Made by a program: the position numbers and the translations under genes. The notes beneath the pieces were generated by a model. The model did no database searches, was not told where the DNA came from, and saw only the letters and a program-made list of their open reading frames with translations. From NCBI GenBank assembly GCA_027422505.1, contig JAPQWV010000002.1, positions 30,420,501 to 30,484,500 of the forward strand: a DNA stretch of 64,000 bases, in the 5' to 3' direction. Shown here piece by piece: positions 19,545 to 31,316 of this stretch; the stretch's first letter is position 1; the number at the start of each line of letters is the position of its first letter. Origin of the DNA: Craterostigma plantagineum (lineage: Eukaryota > Streptophyta > Magnoliopsida > Lamiales > Linderniaceae).

Positions 19545-21333
19545 TGAAAAGTGTAAAATATGACTAGGTGGGGTGAATTAGGCTATAAAAATTGACTTGT
19601 TCTTCTTTGAAAAATATTTTTCTTTAAGAAGATATTTGCAGAGTATGTTATTTCCCAGAAAGCTGTACGAGTATAAACGTTATCTCCCTAATCCTGTTTC
19701 AAAATATCATGTTATTTTCAGAATCGTTTCGCAGATATCACCTAGCTATTTGCACGCGTTCCGGGTTTGTCTCACAGAAAATAAACAGCAGAAAGTAAAG
19801 TGAGATGGGATTTTATGCAGGTTATATCCCCAACTGGGGTTTAATCCTGTCCATGGGGTGTGATCTCCCCAAGAGTTCCAATCAATCACTAGGTATTACC
19901 GGTTCTGGTTACAAAATGATTGACCCTTACACAACCGAAGCACTTTGGAAACTAGACCTCCACCTAGGCTGTCGCACGCCAAGTTTCAATCCAAGTCGTT
20001 AACCCAGGAAACCAATTCCCCGACTGGATGCAGCTTGCTACCGAAGGGCCACCGAATCCACCAAATTCGTCCCCTCCACGTGCGAAAGACTCCAACCGTG
20101 CTCCTTTGTGCGTTCAACACGTCCAAAGATACAACACTTCCGAAGACAAGGGTTTATGGTAGGGTGTTGCTAAAGATCGCTCAAAAGGTACAGAATTCGC
20201 AAATGAAAGCTCAGCACAAACTACGAATGAATCGCAAATTTCGCTCAAAAACTCTAAGGGATTCGTTTGCTTGTGTGTTCATTGTCTACCCTTCAATAGT
20301 GAAGTGTTTATCTTCTATATAGGCCCAGAATAGCTTCTACACTTCACAAGAAAATTTAAGCACGAAAATATGCAAGAGACAACTCAATTATCACGTGCAT
20401 TAACTCAAGAAATCATGCCAATGCATGATCACTTACCATAAATACCACAGATTTAACTTTCATTCCACTGTAATCTCATCCGTTTGTTAGCATATTCCAT
20501 ATATAATTCCACTCAGCATATTATCAATGGTAAGCTCCATCAACTGATTTCTTTCCCAAAATATGATAGCCAATTCGCACAGAGAAAGATTTGATCTACT
20601 GAGTATAATGCAAAGCATACTTTCCATGCATGGTGATCTCATGCGATTTCAGTACATTCCATAAATAGACTCAATCAACATCTTACCACATATAAGCCTA
20701 ATCAATTAATCACTTTCCAAAATATAAATCCTAAGTCGCAGAAGGAAAGATTAATCATGATTCACTGATTTAAGAGTCAAATAAGATAGCACTGAAACGG
20801 ATATATCATTGATATTTTTTCCTAAAATAAATCAATCACAAGTAAGCACTCAACCAGAATATCTTTTCCATATATACAGCATAGTCATTCATATCGGGGT
20901 GATCACATCGATATTCTTTCCTAAAATAACTCAATCATGTTTTCAGCTCAATCGGAATATCTCTTTTAAATATACAGCATAGTCATTCATATCAGGGTGA
21001 TCACTGCGATATTCTTTTCTAAAATAACTCAATCACGTTTCAGTTTACATATCGCTCAACATGATATATTTTCCATATATAGCACGAAATGAGATTCCAT
21101 TCATACGAAAACGTTCATAACCAGGTGATCACATAAGTATTCCAGTTAAGCACAAGATCACTCAAATTCGATTTTCTTAACAGCTTAATCACATTTAAGC
21201 GCTTAATCTAACATTTTTACATACTTAAACATCATATAACATGCATATCGAGTTTTCTAATTTGTAACCCCCAATTTACTTAGTTACTTGGAATAATCAA
21301 AACTCTCAGTCATTTGGACCAAAAAGGTCTACA
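19545..21333 (-). repeat. 3' LTR (1789 bp) of a SIRE-like element on the minus strand
   Basis: On the minus strand it begins TGTAGACCTTTTTGGTCC and ends CACTTTTCA. It is related along its length to 29546-31311, 43087-44831 and 51743-53499: shared blocks include CCCCAGTTGGGGATATAACC, the TATAAAA-type box and paired CTTCGGACGTG-like motifs. A clear polypurine tract (AAAGGGGGAGAT) lies on its inner side at 21334-21347, so this is the 3' LTR. Its outer edge lies in a GDSL-lipase intron. No matching 5' LTR in the same orientation is in the window, so the element is incomplete or rearranged. Confidence 0.85.
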
Positions 21334-21944
21334 ATCTCCCCCTTTTTGATGACAAGTAATTAATGCATATCTTAAGCATATGAGTACACTTGATATGAAG
21401 CCATAGTATCAAAGCATGTGACATATGATCAGAGTAAGTAAATTTATCAAATTTTAAAGCATGCTCCCCCTGTCTAATTGCTAATAAGCCTATGTTAAGC
21501 ATAGTCGCAAAGATTTAGCAATTACCAGGTTATATCGTATGGAACATCTCAAGTTACCATGGAATGTCTCAAGTTATCACATCACATCACATCAGTTTGT
21601 TCCCCCTGCTTATGTGCGGAAATCCTTAATCCTTAACAAATCATCAAACTAAAGCACAGAGGATTAAGACATAAGCATATAAAAGCAAGCAAGCTGATTA
21701 TATTATATCATTTCAAAATAACATAAGGGGACACAAGTAAACGACCCGATACATAACGACCTAAGGCATTAATTGCCTAAACTTCTCCCCCTTCAGCATC
21801 AAAAAGGAGGGACCCAAACACCACCAACCTACCTAAACCTGCAACCAACCACGACCCTTCAAACCCAAATACCAACGAGGGAAAAGAACTGAGCAGACTA
21901 GAGATAATCCAATTAGAGCTAGGGAATCACTATGGAATCAAGAA
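21334..21944 (-). other. Non-coding interior of the minus-strand SIRE-like element
   Basis: No coding sequence. It contains the polypurine tract at 21334-21347 and further PPT-like copies (AGGGGGAGCA on the minus strand at 21462-21471, a weaker copy near 21600, and GGGGGAG near 21785). The same arrangement precedes the 3' LTR of element G. Confidence 0.6.
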
Positions 21945-22325
21945 CTAAGGGCTTGAATCGCTATCGGATGAGGTAGATGAGGATTCGGCTATATTCAGAG
22001 CCGTGGAGATCTCCTTTAGATGCTTGTTAACCCTTTTGAAGTTCCATGAGATCTCTTTGAATTTCTTCCGGTTCTCATCCTTAAGGCCCTTGATACTCCT
22101 TTTCAAATCAGCGATCGTTCCCTGATCGGAGTCGCTATCGTCATCCCTTTTTTTCTTGATCAGACTCTTTGAAGAGGTCTTCAGATCCCTTGTCTTGAAC
22201 CATCCTTTCCGCTCATCATAGCGTATACCAACACGCTTCAGTGTGACCATATCTACTGCATGCTTTGAGCTATCTTCCCAAGCCTTGGGCAGAGAGATTC
22301 CCTCGAATTCAAGCATGTGCGTAAG
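21945..22325 (-). pseudogene. Plant-transposon-protein ORF relic, C-terminal part
   Basis: The minus-strand frame encodes LEFEGISLPKAWEDSSKHAV, a basic middle and a low-complexity Ser/Asp tail ending at 21945. It is the continuation of the ORF at 28389-29377: element D (with duplicated GTAAG) splits the two, and before the split comes ELPYGMLLT. The acidic Ser-rich tail and the conserved PYGMLLTxxLE region fit the 'putative plant transposon protein' family (PF20167 as I recall it) found in large non-autonomous LTR elements. Confidence 0.6.
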
Positions 22326-23186
22326 TGTTGGGTTTTAAGCCCAATAGGCCTTAGGCCCAAGTGTGGGTAATTGGCCCACTAAGAGAAGAGCTGAAACGAT
22401 TTTATTAATCGAGAAGACGTCGGTCGCCGAAACGAGAAATCGTTGAAAGATTACGAATCTACGTTTGGAGACGAATCTAACGAATATTAATTTGCTCAAA
22501 ACCGATATCGGGTGAATGAGAAATTAATTATTAAAGTCAACCCAAATTAAAACAATTAAAAAAAAAACGGGAAAAAAATAAAAAAAGATGACGTGGCGGG
22601 TTGATGACGTGTCACTGACACGTGGACTGACGAGGACGACGTGGCGCTGATCTGGCGCTGACTGGGCATGGTGATGTGGCTGATTGAGGGGTATTGGGTA
22701 TCAGTCCAAGAGTTGTGACTATTCCCAGATTGACCACTGGCCAAAAGTTACACCTATTTACGAATTCGGCCCAGTCAAAGGAGGTCAAACTGAAAAGTTA
22801 TGACTTTTCGCGAATTGACCCCTGCAGCTTTTCGGACAGTATAAATAGGTCCCCTGGCAGAATAGAAATTCATTCAATTTACTCCCAGCACTTTAGAGAA
22901 AGTTGACAGCACATCCCCTAGGCATAATAAAGCACTAATAAAGCAAGAAAGGCTCGAGTCTTGAGTAGATTCGCCCGATAATTTCGTTACGGTGTGCGAC
23001 GTTTCGAAATTCCTGAAGTCGTTGTATCTTCGGGACGTATTGCGATAACCCGAGGCACTGAAATACAGGGCAATAACGTCTTACGGAAAGCGTACGACGT
23101 ACGTGCCTTGACTTCGACGTAGTAAGCCGAAACTCTGTCCGAGTTTACGAGCGCCACCGACCAGACGCCAAACACCAGAAACAACA
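22326..23186 (+). repeat. 5' LTR of element D
   Basis: TATAAATA box at 22840-22847 and AATAAAG motifs near 22925-22940, giving a plausible U3-R-U5 layout. The U5 part contains AATAACGTCTTACG at 23072-23085. Confidence 0.93.
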
Positions 23187-23213
23187 ATCGTAAGACGTTA
23201 TTCTGTCTGATCG
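23187..23213 (+). other. Leader of element D: non-standard primer-site region
   Basis: The 27 bases between LTR and gag ATG contain no TGG start and no match to initiator-Met tRNA. Bases 23189-23202 (CGTAAGACGTTATT) are the exact reverse complement of 23072-23085 in the LTR, with one more G-U pair possible. Confidence 0.8.
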
Positions 23214-24272
23214 ATGGCGACGATAGCGACTATTCCCACCGCTGTTCCGCTAACGAGAAATAGCCACGCCGAAAGACCGGCGAAATTCAGTGGAGCCGAC
23301 TTCAAGAGATGGCAACAAAAGATGTTGTTTTATCTCACGACCCTAAACCTGGTGCGCTTTCTGAAAGAGCTCCCGCCCCAGGTGGATGCCAACGACGCTG
23401 CTCACGATGCCGTACCCGAAGAGGACGCACAACAACAGGCGGCGTTGGACGCGTGGAATCACAACAATTTCATGTGTCGTAATTACATTTTGAACGCCCT
23501 AGACGACTCCCTATACAACGTCTACGCAGTGGCCAAGACTGCTAAAGAGTTGTGGGACTCGTTAGATAAGAAATACAAGACCGACGATGCTGGACTGAAA
23601 AAGTTCATAGTCGCCAGATTCTTGGACTATAAGATGACCAACTCCAAACCAGTGTTGGACCAGGTCCGTGATCTGCAACTGATAATCCACGATATACATG
23701 CGGAGAATATGCAGATCAACGAATCCTTCCAGGTAGCTGCTATAATAGAGAAGCTGCCGCCCCTGTGGAAGGACTTCAAGAACTACCTCAAGCACAAGCG
23801 TAAGGAAATGGGGCTTGAGGACCTGATCGTGAGGCTTCGAATCGAAGAAGATAATCGAAGAATCGAGGCCAAGAACAAAAGGGGCAGTGTCGAGGTACGT
23901 GCGAACCTGGCCGAGTCTAACACCGGCAAAAAGCGCAAGAGGCCTAATACGACGCAGCAGAAGCAGAAAAAAATTAGGGGCAACTGCTACAATTGCGACA
24001 AACCTGGGCATATGGCCAAGGACTGTCGGCTGAAGAAAAAGAGCAAAAAGAACCAAGCTCACTTGACCGAGGCAAAGCTGGGGACAGATCTGACAGAGAT
24101 GGACCTAGCCGCCGTCGTATACGAGGCCAACGTGGTAGACAATCCTAGGTCGTGGTATATCGACTCTGGAGCGACATCTGCTCTGATAAGGAGATGTTTT
24201 CAACCTACATCCCTATCTCAGGCAGGAAGCTGTTTATGGGCAACGCAGCCACCCCTGACATCGTCGGATTAG
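23214..24272 (+). CDS. Gag of element D (runs out of frame in protease)
   Basis: ATG at 23214. The N-terminal motif [17 protein letters not shown], then [16 protein letters not shown] and [17 protein letters not shown], are the UBN2/DUF4219-type Gag region; a basic stretch and a CCHC knuckle [14 protein letters not shown] near 23989-24030 follow. The frame continues into the protease signature WYIDSGATS, then a frameshift near 24180-24190 takes the real continuation into another phase. Residues after that point in this frame are not meaningful. Confidence 0.88.
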   Translation: MATIATIPTAVPLTRNSHAERPAKFSGADFKRWQQKMLFYLTTLNLVRFLKELPPQVDANDAAHDAVPEEDAQQQAALDAWNHNNFMCRNYILNALDDSLYNVYAVAKTAKELWDSLDKKYKTDDAGLKKFIVARFLDYKMTNSKPVLDQVRDLQLIIHDIHAENMQINESFQVAAIIEKLPPLWKDFKNYLKHKRKEMGLEDLIVRLRIEEDNRRIEAKNKRGSVEVRANLAESNTGKKRKRPNTTQQKQKKIRGNCYNCDKPGHMAKDCRLKKKSKKNQAHLTEAKLGTDLTEMDLAAVVYEANVVDNPRSWYIDSGATSALIRRCFQPTSLSQAGSCLWATQPPLTSSD

Positions 24273-27017
24273 GGAGGGTAGTGCTGAAGATGACCTCGGG
24301 CAAGGAACTCACTCTTGTGGACGTGTTGCATGTGCCAGACATCCGCAAGAATTTGGTATCCGGCTCCCTGTTGAGCAAAGCTGGATTTAGACAGGTGTTT
24401 GAGAGTGATAAATATGTATTGACCAAAAACGGTCATTTCGTAGGAAAGGGCTACCTCGAGAAGGGGCTCTTTAAGATGAATGTAATGCTTGTAATACGCG
24501 AGATTGAGCTTGCTGATAATAATAAAGAAAGTTCATCTTATTTGATTGAGTGTTCCAATTTATGGCATCATAGATTAGGACACGTGGGTTTAAATAAAAT
24601 AAAAAAGTTAATAAGTTTAAACCTGCTTCCACAAATGGAAGTCGACACACAACAAAAGTGTGAAGTCTGTGTCGAGGCAAAAATGGCCAAGGCACCGTTC
24701 TTCTCTGTTGAGAGAAGTAGTGTGCCTCTAGAATTGACCCATACTGATATATGTGATCTGAAGTTCGTGCAGACTAGAGGTGGAAAAAAGTAGTTTATTA
24801 CTTTTATCGATGATAGCACGAGATTTTGCTAGGTATATTTGTTAAGTGGCAAGGACGAGGCTCTTGACGCCTTCAAAAGATATAAGAGTGAAGTTGAAAA
24901 TCAACTAAACTCACGAATAAAAATAATTCGAAGTGATAGAGGAGGAGAATACGTGGCGTCGTTCGAAGAATTCTGCCAAGGGCACGGCATTATTCATCAA
25001 ACAACTACGCCTTATTCACCTCAGTCAAATGGCGTTGCTGAACGCAAAAATAGGTCTCTTAAGGAGATGATGAATGCTTTGTTGATCAGTTCGGGACAAC
25101 CTCAGAACTTGTGGGGGGAAGCAATCCTCTCGGCAAACCGCATTCTAAATATGGTGCCACACAAAAAGAAAGGGAAGATAGGACCCAAGACTGTTGATTG
25201 CATTTTCATCGGATATGCTAATAACAGTAGTGCATATAGATTTCTAGTGCACAAATCAAAAAACCCTGAAATGAATGCAGGGATGATATTAGAGTCGAGG
25301 AACGCTGTATTCTTCGAGAATATTTTTCCAAATAAGGAAAAGAAAGAAATAAGCTATAATAAGCGAACTTATGATGCCGTGGAGAGTTCACCTCAAGAAA
25401 ACGAGGAACCACGGCAAAGCAAACGTAAAAGGGTGGCCAAATCATTTGGGCCTGATTTCCTAACGTATATGTTAGATGATGAACCACGGACTTTGCAAGA
25501 GGCATTGTCTAGTCCAGAAGCTCCGTTCTGGAAAGAAGCTGTGAACAGCGAGATTGAGTCCATTATGCAAAACCATACGTGGGAGCTGGTAGACCTCCCA
25601 AAGGGGTGCAAGCCTTTAGGATGCAAATGGGTCCTTAAAAGGAAGCTTAAGACTGATGGATCAATCGAAAAATATAAAGATCGTTTAGTAGCTAAAAGGT
25701 TTAACCAAAAGGAGGGGTACGATTTCTTCGATACCTACTCACCCGTGACAAGAATTACATCTATACGGGTCTTGATCGCTATAGCAGCGTTGCATGACCT
25801 CGAGATACACCAGATGGACGTGAAAACGGCCTTTCTAAATGGGGAACTCGAGGAAGAAATATATATGAGGCAGCCCGAAGGGTTTATTGTACCCGGGCAG
25901 GAAAATAAAGTGTGCCGACTCGTGAAGTCACTTTACGGGCTTAAGCAAGCGCCAAAACAGTGGCACGAGAAGTTCGACATGACGATGTTGTCGAATGGGT
26001 TTAAGATTAATGAGTGTGATAAATGCATTTATATAAAAGGCACACCCGATGAGTTTGTGATTGTCTGTCTCTACGTAGACGACATGTTAATAATGGGAAG
26101 CAATCACAAAATAATCGTGAATACAAAGAATATGCTGAAAAAACATTTCAGTATGAAGGATATGGGTTTGGCTGACGTCATTTTGGGGATAAATGTCTCT
26201 AAGACGTCCGAAGGAATTGTGATTACACAATCTCACTATGTTGAGAGCGTGTTAAATAAATTTAACGCCTTCGATGATCCTCCGGCTAAGAGACCTGTGC
26301 ATACTAACGTACACTTAGCCAAAAATAGAGGAGAGCCTGTCGCAACTCGAATACGCTCGGGTGATTGGCAGTCTGATGTATTGGTCTAACTGCACTCGAC
26401 CTGACATAGCGTATTCAATTTATAAACTGAGCCGGTTTACGAGTAACCCGGGTAGTAGCCATTGGATAGCACTAAGAAGAGTGTTAAGATATCTGAAGCA
26501 CACAATTAATCACAGCATACTATACTCGAGATATCCCGCGGTACTAGAAGGGTATTGCGATGCGAATTGGATATCTGATAGTAAAGACTCCAAATCCACA
26601 AGTGGTTATATATTTACCATCGGTGGAGGAGCAGTTTCTTGGAAGTCCTCCAAACAAACGTGCATAGCTCGATCCATGATGGAGTCGGAATTCATCGCAC
26701 TAGATAAAGCCGGCGAAGAAGCAGAATGGCTTCGAAATTTCCTGGAGGACATTCCGTGTTGGAACAAACCTGTGCCACCAATTATGATTCACTGCGATAG
26801 CATGGTAGCTATCGGCAGGGCACAGAACTGTATGTATAACAGTAAGTCTCGGCACATTCGTCGGAGACATAACATCGTAAGACAGCTTATCTCTAGCGGA
26901 ATAATTTCCACCGACTATGTAAAGTCAAAGGAAAATACTGCGGATCCGCTGACAAAAGGCATAGCTAGAGATCAGTTAGAAAACACAGTAAGAAATCCCA
27001 CGAACTTGGTTCAATGA
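24152..27017 (+). pseudogene. Pol of element D, degenerate
   Basis: Reads through protease C-terminus ([18 protein letters not shown]), integrase HHCC ([11 protein letters not shown] to CEVCVEAKM), core (IRSDRGGEYVAS, NGVAERKNRS), RT (YSPVTRITSIR, MDVKTAFLNG, YVDDMLIMGS) and RNase H ([25 protein letters not shown]). Lesions: in-frame TAG at 24791 and another near 24830; an apparent deletion of roughly 90 codons near 25155 joining the integrase core to its C-terminal region; and a frameshift near 26350-26375. It cannot produce a complete Pol. Confidence 0.88.
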
Positions 27018-27523
27018 GACAACTAAGCTGTGATTAGTTCAGTAGTATACTTGGAAACTAATAAAGTTCATTCTCGACAGCTGCCCAAGTGATTTCTCGA
27101 TGAAGTGTGGTTAGGGTAAGCACTTATGCTTTTAATGATGACTATACCAAAGTGGTGGAGTATTTCGGGCTGCTCCAGGATTAAGTCCTAATAGTCGGTC
27201 ACCTATATAAGTGTGAAGTGGGGCCGCTTCAATGGAAACACTTATGAACCGGAGATATGGTCCACGGCCGAAATGGACACAACGTGAGAAATCGAAAAGA
27301 GATCAGATTCATCATTGTGTGTATACTGTTGTCTTGGTTTGCACAAAAAGTCGCCAGTTCAAGACATCACGTTCACTGAGCAGCGAGTAAATCCGATAGT
27401 ATTTCACTAAGGAAGGTTCAAAGCCACAAGCTACCTATTCTGATGCAGTGATGGGTCGTCGGGACTTTGTTGCAAGAGTCACCATGCATTGCATTTACAT
27501 TAATTTCCATTCATGTGGGCGAT
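27018..27523 (+). other. 3' non-coding region of element D
   Basis: About 500 bases between the pol stop and the 3' LTR with no ORF of note; the purine-rich GTGGGCGA just before 27524 is the likely plus-strand primer. Confidence 0.6.
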
Positions 27524-28383
27524 TGTTGGGTTTTAAGCCCAATAGGCCTTAGACCCAAGTGTGGGTAATTGGCCCACTAAGAGAAGAGCTGAAACGATTT
27601 TATTAATCGAGAAGACTTCGGTCGCCGAAACGAGAAATCGTTGAAAGATTACGAATCTACGTTTGTAGACGAATCTAACGAATATTAATTTGCTCAAAAC
27701 CGATATCGGATGAATGAGAAATTAATTATTAAAGTCAACCCAAATTAAAACAATAAAAAAAACGGAAAAAAAAATAAAAAAAATAAAAAAAAAAGATGAC
27801 GTGGCGGGTAGATGACGTGTCACTGACACGTGGACTGACGAGGACGACGTGGCGCTGACTGGGCATGGTGATGTGGCTGATTGAGGGGTATTGGGTATCA
27901 GTCCAAGAGTTGTGACTATTTTCAGATTGACCCCTGGCCAAAAGTTACACCTATTTACGAATTCGGCCCAGTCAAAGGAGGTCAAACTGAAAAGTTATGA
28001 CTTTTCGCGAATTGACCCCTGCAGCTTTTCAGACAGTATAAATAGGTCCCCTGGCAGAATAGAAATTCATTCAATTTACTCCCAGCACTTTAGAGAAAGT
28101 TAACAGCACATCCCCTAGGCATAATAAAGCACTAATAAAGCAAGAAAGGCTCGAGTCTTGAGTAGATTCGCCCGATAATTTCGTTACGGTGTGCGACGTT
28201 TCGAAATTCCTGAAGTCGTTGTATCTTCGGGGCGTATTGCGACAACCCGAGGCACTGAAATACGGGGCAATAACGTCTTACGGAAAGCGTACGCCGTACG
28301 TGCCTCGACTTCGACGTAGTAAGCCGAAACTCTGTCCGAGTTTACGAGCGCCACCGACCAGACGCCAAACACCGGAAACAACA
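27524..28383 (+). repeat. 3' LTR of element D
   Basis: Followed by the GTAAG duplication. It retains AATAACGTCTTACG (28269-28282) unchanged. Confidence 0.93.
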
Positions 28384-28388
28384 GTAAG

Positions 28389-29377
28389 TAGCATTCCATA
28401 TGGAAGTTCCTTATCAGAGCTCTTAATGGCATGGACCATGTACTTAAGAACAAAATAACCTAGATTGAGCAGCCTATTTTGGGATACCACATAGAGAGTC
28501 AACATGCTCATGTTGTTCATGGTGGTGGAATGGCCTCCACTCCAACGCGGGCACTCCAAACCGTGAAGTGCAGAACTTTGTAAAGGAGGAACAGATCGAC
28601 AGGAAGTTTGTTCAGTGCTTCTACTTCAGAGAACTTAGGCTTATAAGGGGAATTCCATAGAGCTTTCAAACAGTCACGCAGGGGCACCTCAGACGTACAC
28701 CAGTGGACAAAGTCGAAGTAGCATAACCCTTCGTTCTCAACTCCCAACATCTCGTTCATCTTTGCGCTATTCCATTCTAATTCGTCCCAAGCACATAAGA
28801 CTTCACTGTAATCTCAGTTTCGTCTTCAACGAAAGTGAGATTGGCGTAGAACAGCTTCACCGCCTCCACATACACAGACTTGTCTATTCCCAAAATGTTT
28901 TCCCCAGCCGTACTCAGTCAGCCACGTTGCTACTTGGCTCTCAGCCAGTTTGTCAAAGTTGACGCTCCTTCCTCGTGCAACTCGCCGTTTCTGAAGTTTC
29001 TCGTGAAGTTCCTTGGTGATCTCAGTCAGAAATTTGATTTCGTCGGTGAATTCCTCCAGATTATCAGGGTTGAACAACTTTTGCCCTTCAGTATCATGGC
29101 TGGAATCTCGTGGAGGTGACTCGATCTGAGCAGAGACAGATTTTTCTGGAGAGGCAGATTTCTCGAGAGGAGCAGACTCATCATGGGAAGAAGCAGGAGA
29201 GGAAATAGGGATTTTATCGATCTTAGCCTTTTTCTTCTGCTGTTTCGTAGGCGATTTTGTGGATTTAGGAATGCTCTTTGACTTGGAACGGGTGGCTTTT
29301 GGAGAGAGTGGGGTTTCGATTAGGGCAGCCTCTCGCTTTTTGTCGGACTTAGATCCGACGCCTTTAGTTTTCACCAT
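28389..29377 (-). pseudogene. Plant-transposon-protein ORF relic, N-terminal part
   Basis: The minus-strand ATG at 29377 opens a Lys/Ser/Pro-rich N-terminus (KKREAALIETPLSPKATRSK), then a helical region (EEFTDEIKFLTEITKELHEKL) and, after a frameshift near 28870, KLFYANLTFVEDETEI, GLCYFDFVHWCTSEVPLRD, NKLPVDLFLLYKVLHFTVWS and FVLKYMVHAIKSSDKELPYG. The order (FYANL block, then LPYG block) is that of the plant transposon-associated family found in LARD-type elements. There is an in-frame stop near 28771 and another frame change near 28520. It continues at 21945-22325 beyond element D. Confidence 0.65.
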
Positions 29378-29545
29378 GGTTGGGATCGAAGGAGAGGGAA
29401 GTTATGAAGTGAGGAATTTAGGGTTTGAATAAGTTTGACGAAGAAAGGAGGCATTTGATTGATAAGGCCGAAAGCTTCTGGATAAGGATGAAAAGAAGTT
29501 ATTAAGGGATGTGATCTCGACAGGACATGTGTCAGATAAGGAAGG

Positions 29546-31311
29546 TGTAGATCTTTTTGGTCCAAATGGCTATGAGAGTTTTGATTATTCCAAGTAATTA
29601 TGTAAATTGGGGGTACAAATTAGAAAACTCGATATGCATGTTATGTGATGTTTAAGTATGTGAAAATATTCGATTAAGCGCTTGAATGTGATTAAAATGT
29701 TAAGAAAACGAATTTGTGTGATCTTATGCTTAACTGGAATATTGATGTGATCACCTGGTTATGGACGTCTTCGTACGAATGGAATCTCATTGCGTGTTTA
29801 TATATGTAAAATATATCATGTTGAGTTATTTTGGGAAAGAATATCGCAGTGATCACCCTGATATGAATGACTATGCTGTATATATGGAAAAGATATTCTG
29901 ATTGAGCTGAAAAAATGTGATTGAGTTATTTTAGGAAAGAATATCGATGTGATCACCCGAATATGAATGACTATGCTGCATATATGGAAAGGATATTCTG
30001 ATTAAGAGCTTACATGTGATTGATCATCAATGATATATCCACTGAGTGCGATATTATGTGACTCTTAAATCAGTGAATGATCTATCTTTCCTTATGCGAC
30101 TTAGTATTTATATTTTGGAAAGTGATTAATTGATTGGGCTTATATGTGATAAGATGTTGATTGAGTCTATTTATGCAATGTGCTGGAGTCGGATGAGATC
30201 ACCACACACGGAAAATATGCTTTGCATTATACTCAGTAAATCAAATCTTTCTCTGTGCGAATTGGTTATCATATTTTGGGAAAGAAATCAGTTGATTGGG
30301 CTTACTATTGATAATATGCTGAGTGAATTATATATGGAATATACTGACAAACGGATGAGATTGCAGCGGAATGAAAGTTAATCTGTGGTATTCATGGTAA
30401 GAATTCATGCATGACCGTTGAGCTTAATTGGTTTATTCTTGGCATAATTCTTTGAGTTAATGCACGTAATTATTGAGCTTTCTCTTGCATATTCCGTGCT
30501 TAACTTTCCTTGTAAAGTGTAGAATCGAGTCTTAGGTCTATATAGAAGAAAAAACGCTTCACTTCGAAGGGTACGAAACATACTCACAAGCAAACGAATC
30601 CCTTATAGTTTTTGAGCTGAAATTTGCGATTCATTCGTAGTTTGTGTTGAGCTTTCATTTGCGAATTCTGTACCCTTTGAGCGATCTTTAGCAACACCCT
30701 ACCTTAAATCCTTGTCTTCGGACGTGTTGTGTCTTCGGATGTGTTGAACGCACAAAGGAGCACGGTTGGAGTCTTTCGCACGTGGAGGGACGAATTTGGT
30801 GGATTCGGTGGCCCTTCGGTAGCAAGCTGCATCCAGTCGGGGAATTGGTTACCTGGGTTAACGACAATGATCTATACTTGGCGTGCGACAGCCTAGGTGG
30901 AGGTCTAGTATCCAAAGTGCTTCGGTTGTGTAAGGGTTAATCATTTTGTAACCAGAACCGGTAATACCTAGTGATCGATTGGAACTCTTGGGGAGATCAC
31001 ACCCCAAGGACAGGATTAAACCCCAGTTGGGGATATAACCTGTATAAAAATCTCGTCTCACTTTACTTTCTACTCTTTACTTTTCTGTGAGACAAACCCG
31101 GAACGCGCGCTAATAACGAGGTGATATCGTAGAAACACTTTCTGAAACTAACGTGATATTTTGAAACAGGGTTAGGGAGATAACTTTGATACTCTTCTGG
31201 GAAATAACATACTCTGCAAATATCTTCTTAAAGAGAAGTATTTTTCAAAGATGAACAAGCCAAATTTTTTACAGCCTAGCTCACCCCCTCTTAGGCATAT
31301 TTTACACTTCA
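29546..31311 (+). mobile_element. Solo LTR of the SIRE-like family (1766 bp)
   Basis: It begins TGTAGATCTTTTTGGTCC and ends TTACACTTCA. The 5 bp duplication GAAGG flanks it at 29541-29545 and 31312-31316. No polypurine tract precedes it and no primer site follows it, so it is a solo LTR formed by LTR-LTR recombination. It is in inverted orientation relative to the related LTR at 19545-21333. Confidence 0.85.
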
Positions 31312-31316
31312 GAAGG

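Larger units (their letters stand above)
22326..28383 (+). mobile_element. Ty1/copia LTR retrotransposon D (6058 bp)
   Basis: The LTRs are at 22326-23186 (861 bp) and 27524-28383 (860 bp). The target duplication GTAAG is at 22321-22325 and 28384-28388. LTRs begin TGTTGGGTTTT and end AACAACA. They differ by roughly 17 substitutions (about 2%), an 11 bp deletion and poly-A length. The expected TGGTATCAGAGC primer site is absent after the 5' LTR. Gag is nearly complete, while pol has stops, frameshifts and an internal deletion. It is inserted in the interior of the minus-strand SIRE-like element. Confidence 0.94.

Noticed and set aside
19805..20322. Protein-like frames with IPNWGLILS and LGITGSGYKM
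   Set aside because: The same frames recur in the solo LTR at 30688-31061 on the other strand. They are conserved LTR sequence, not genes.
19545..31311. One element with terminal inverted LTRs
   Set aside because: The right-hand LTR has its own GAAGG target duplication and no polypurine tract, so it is an independent solo LTR.
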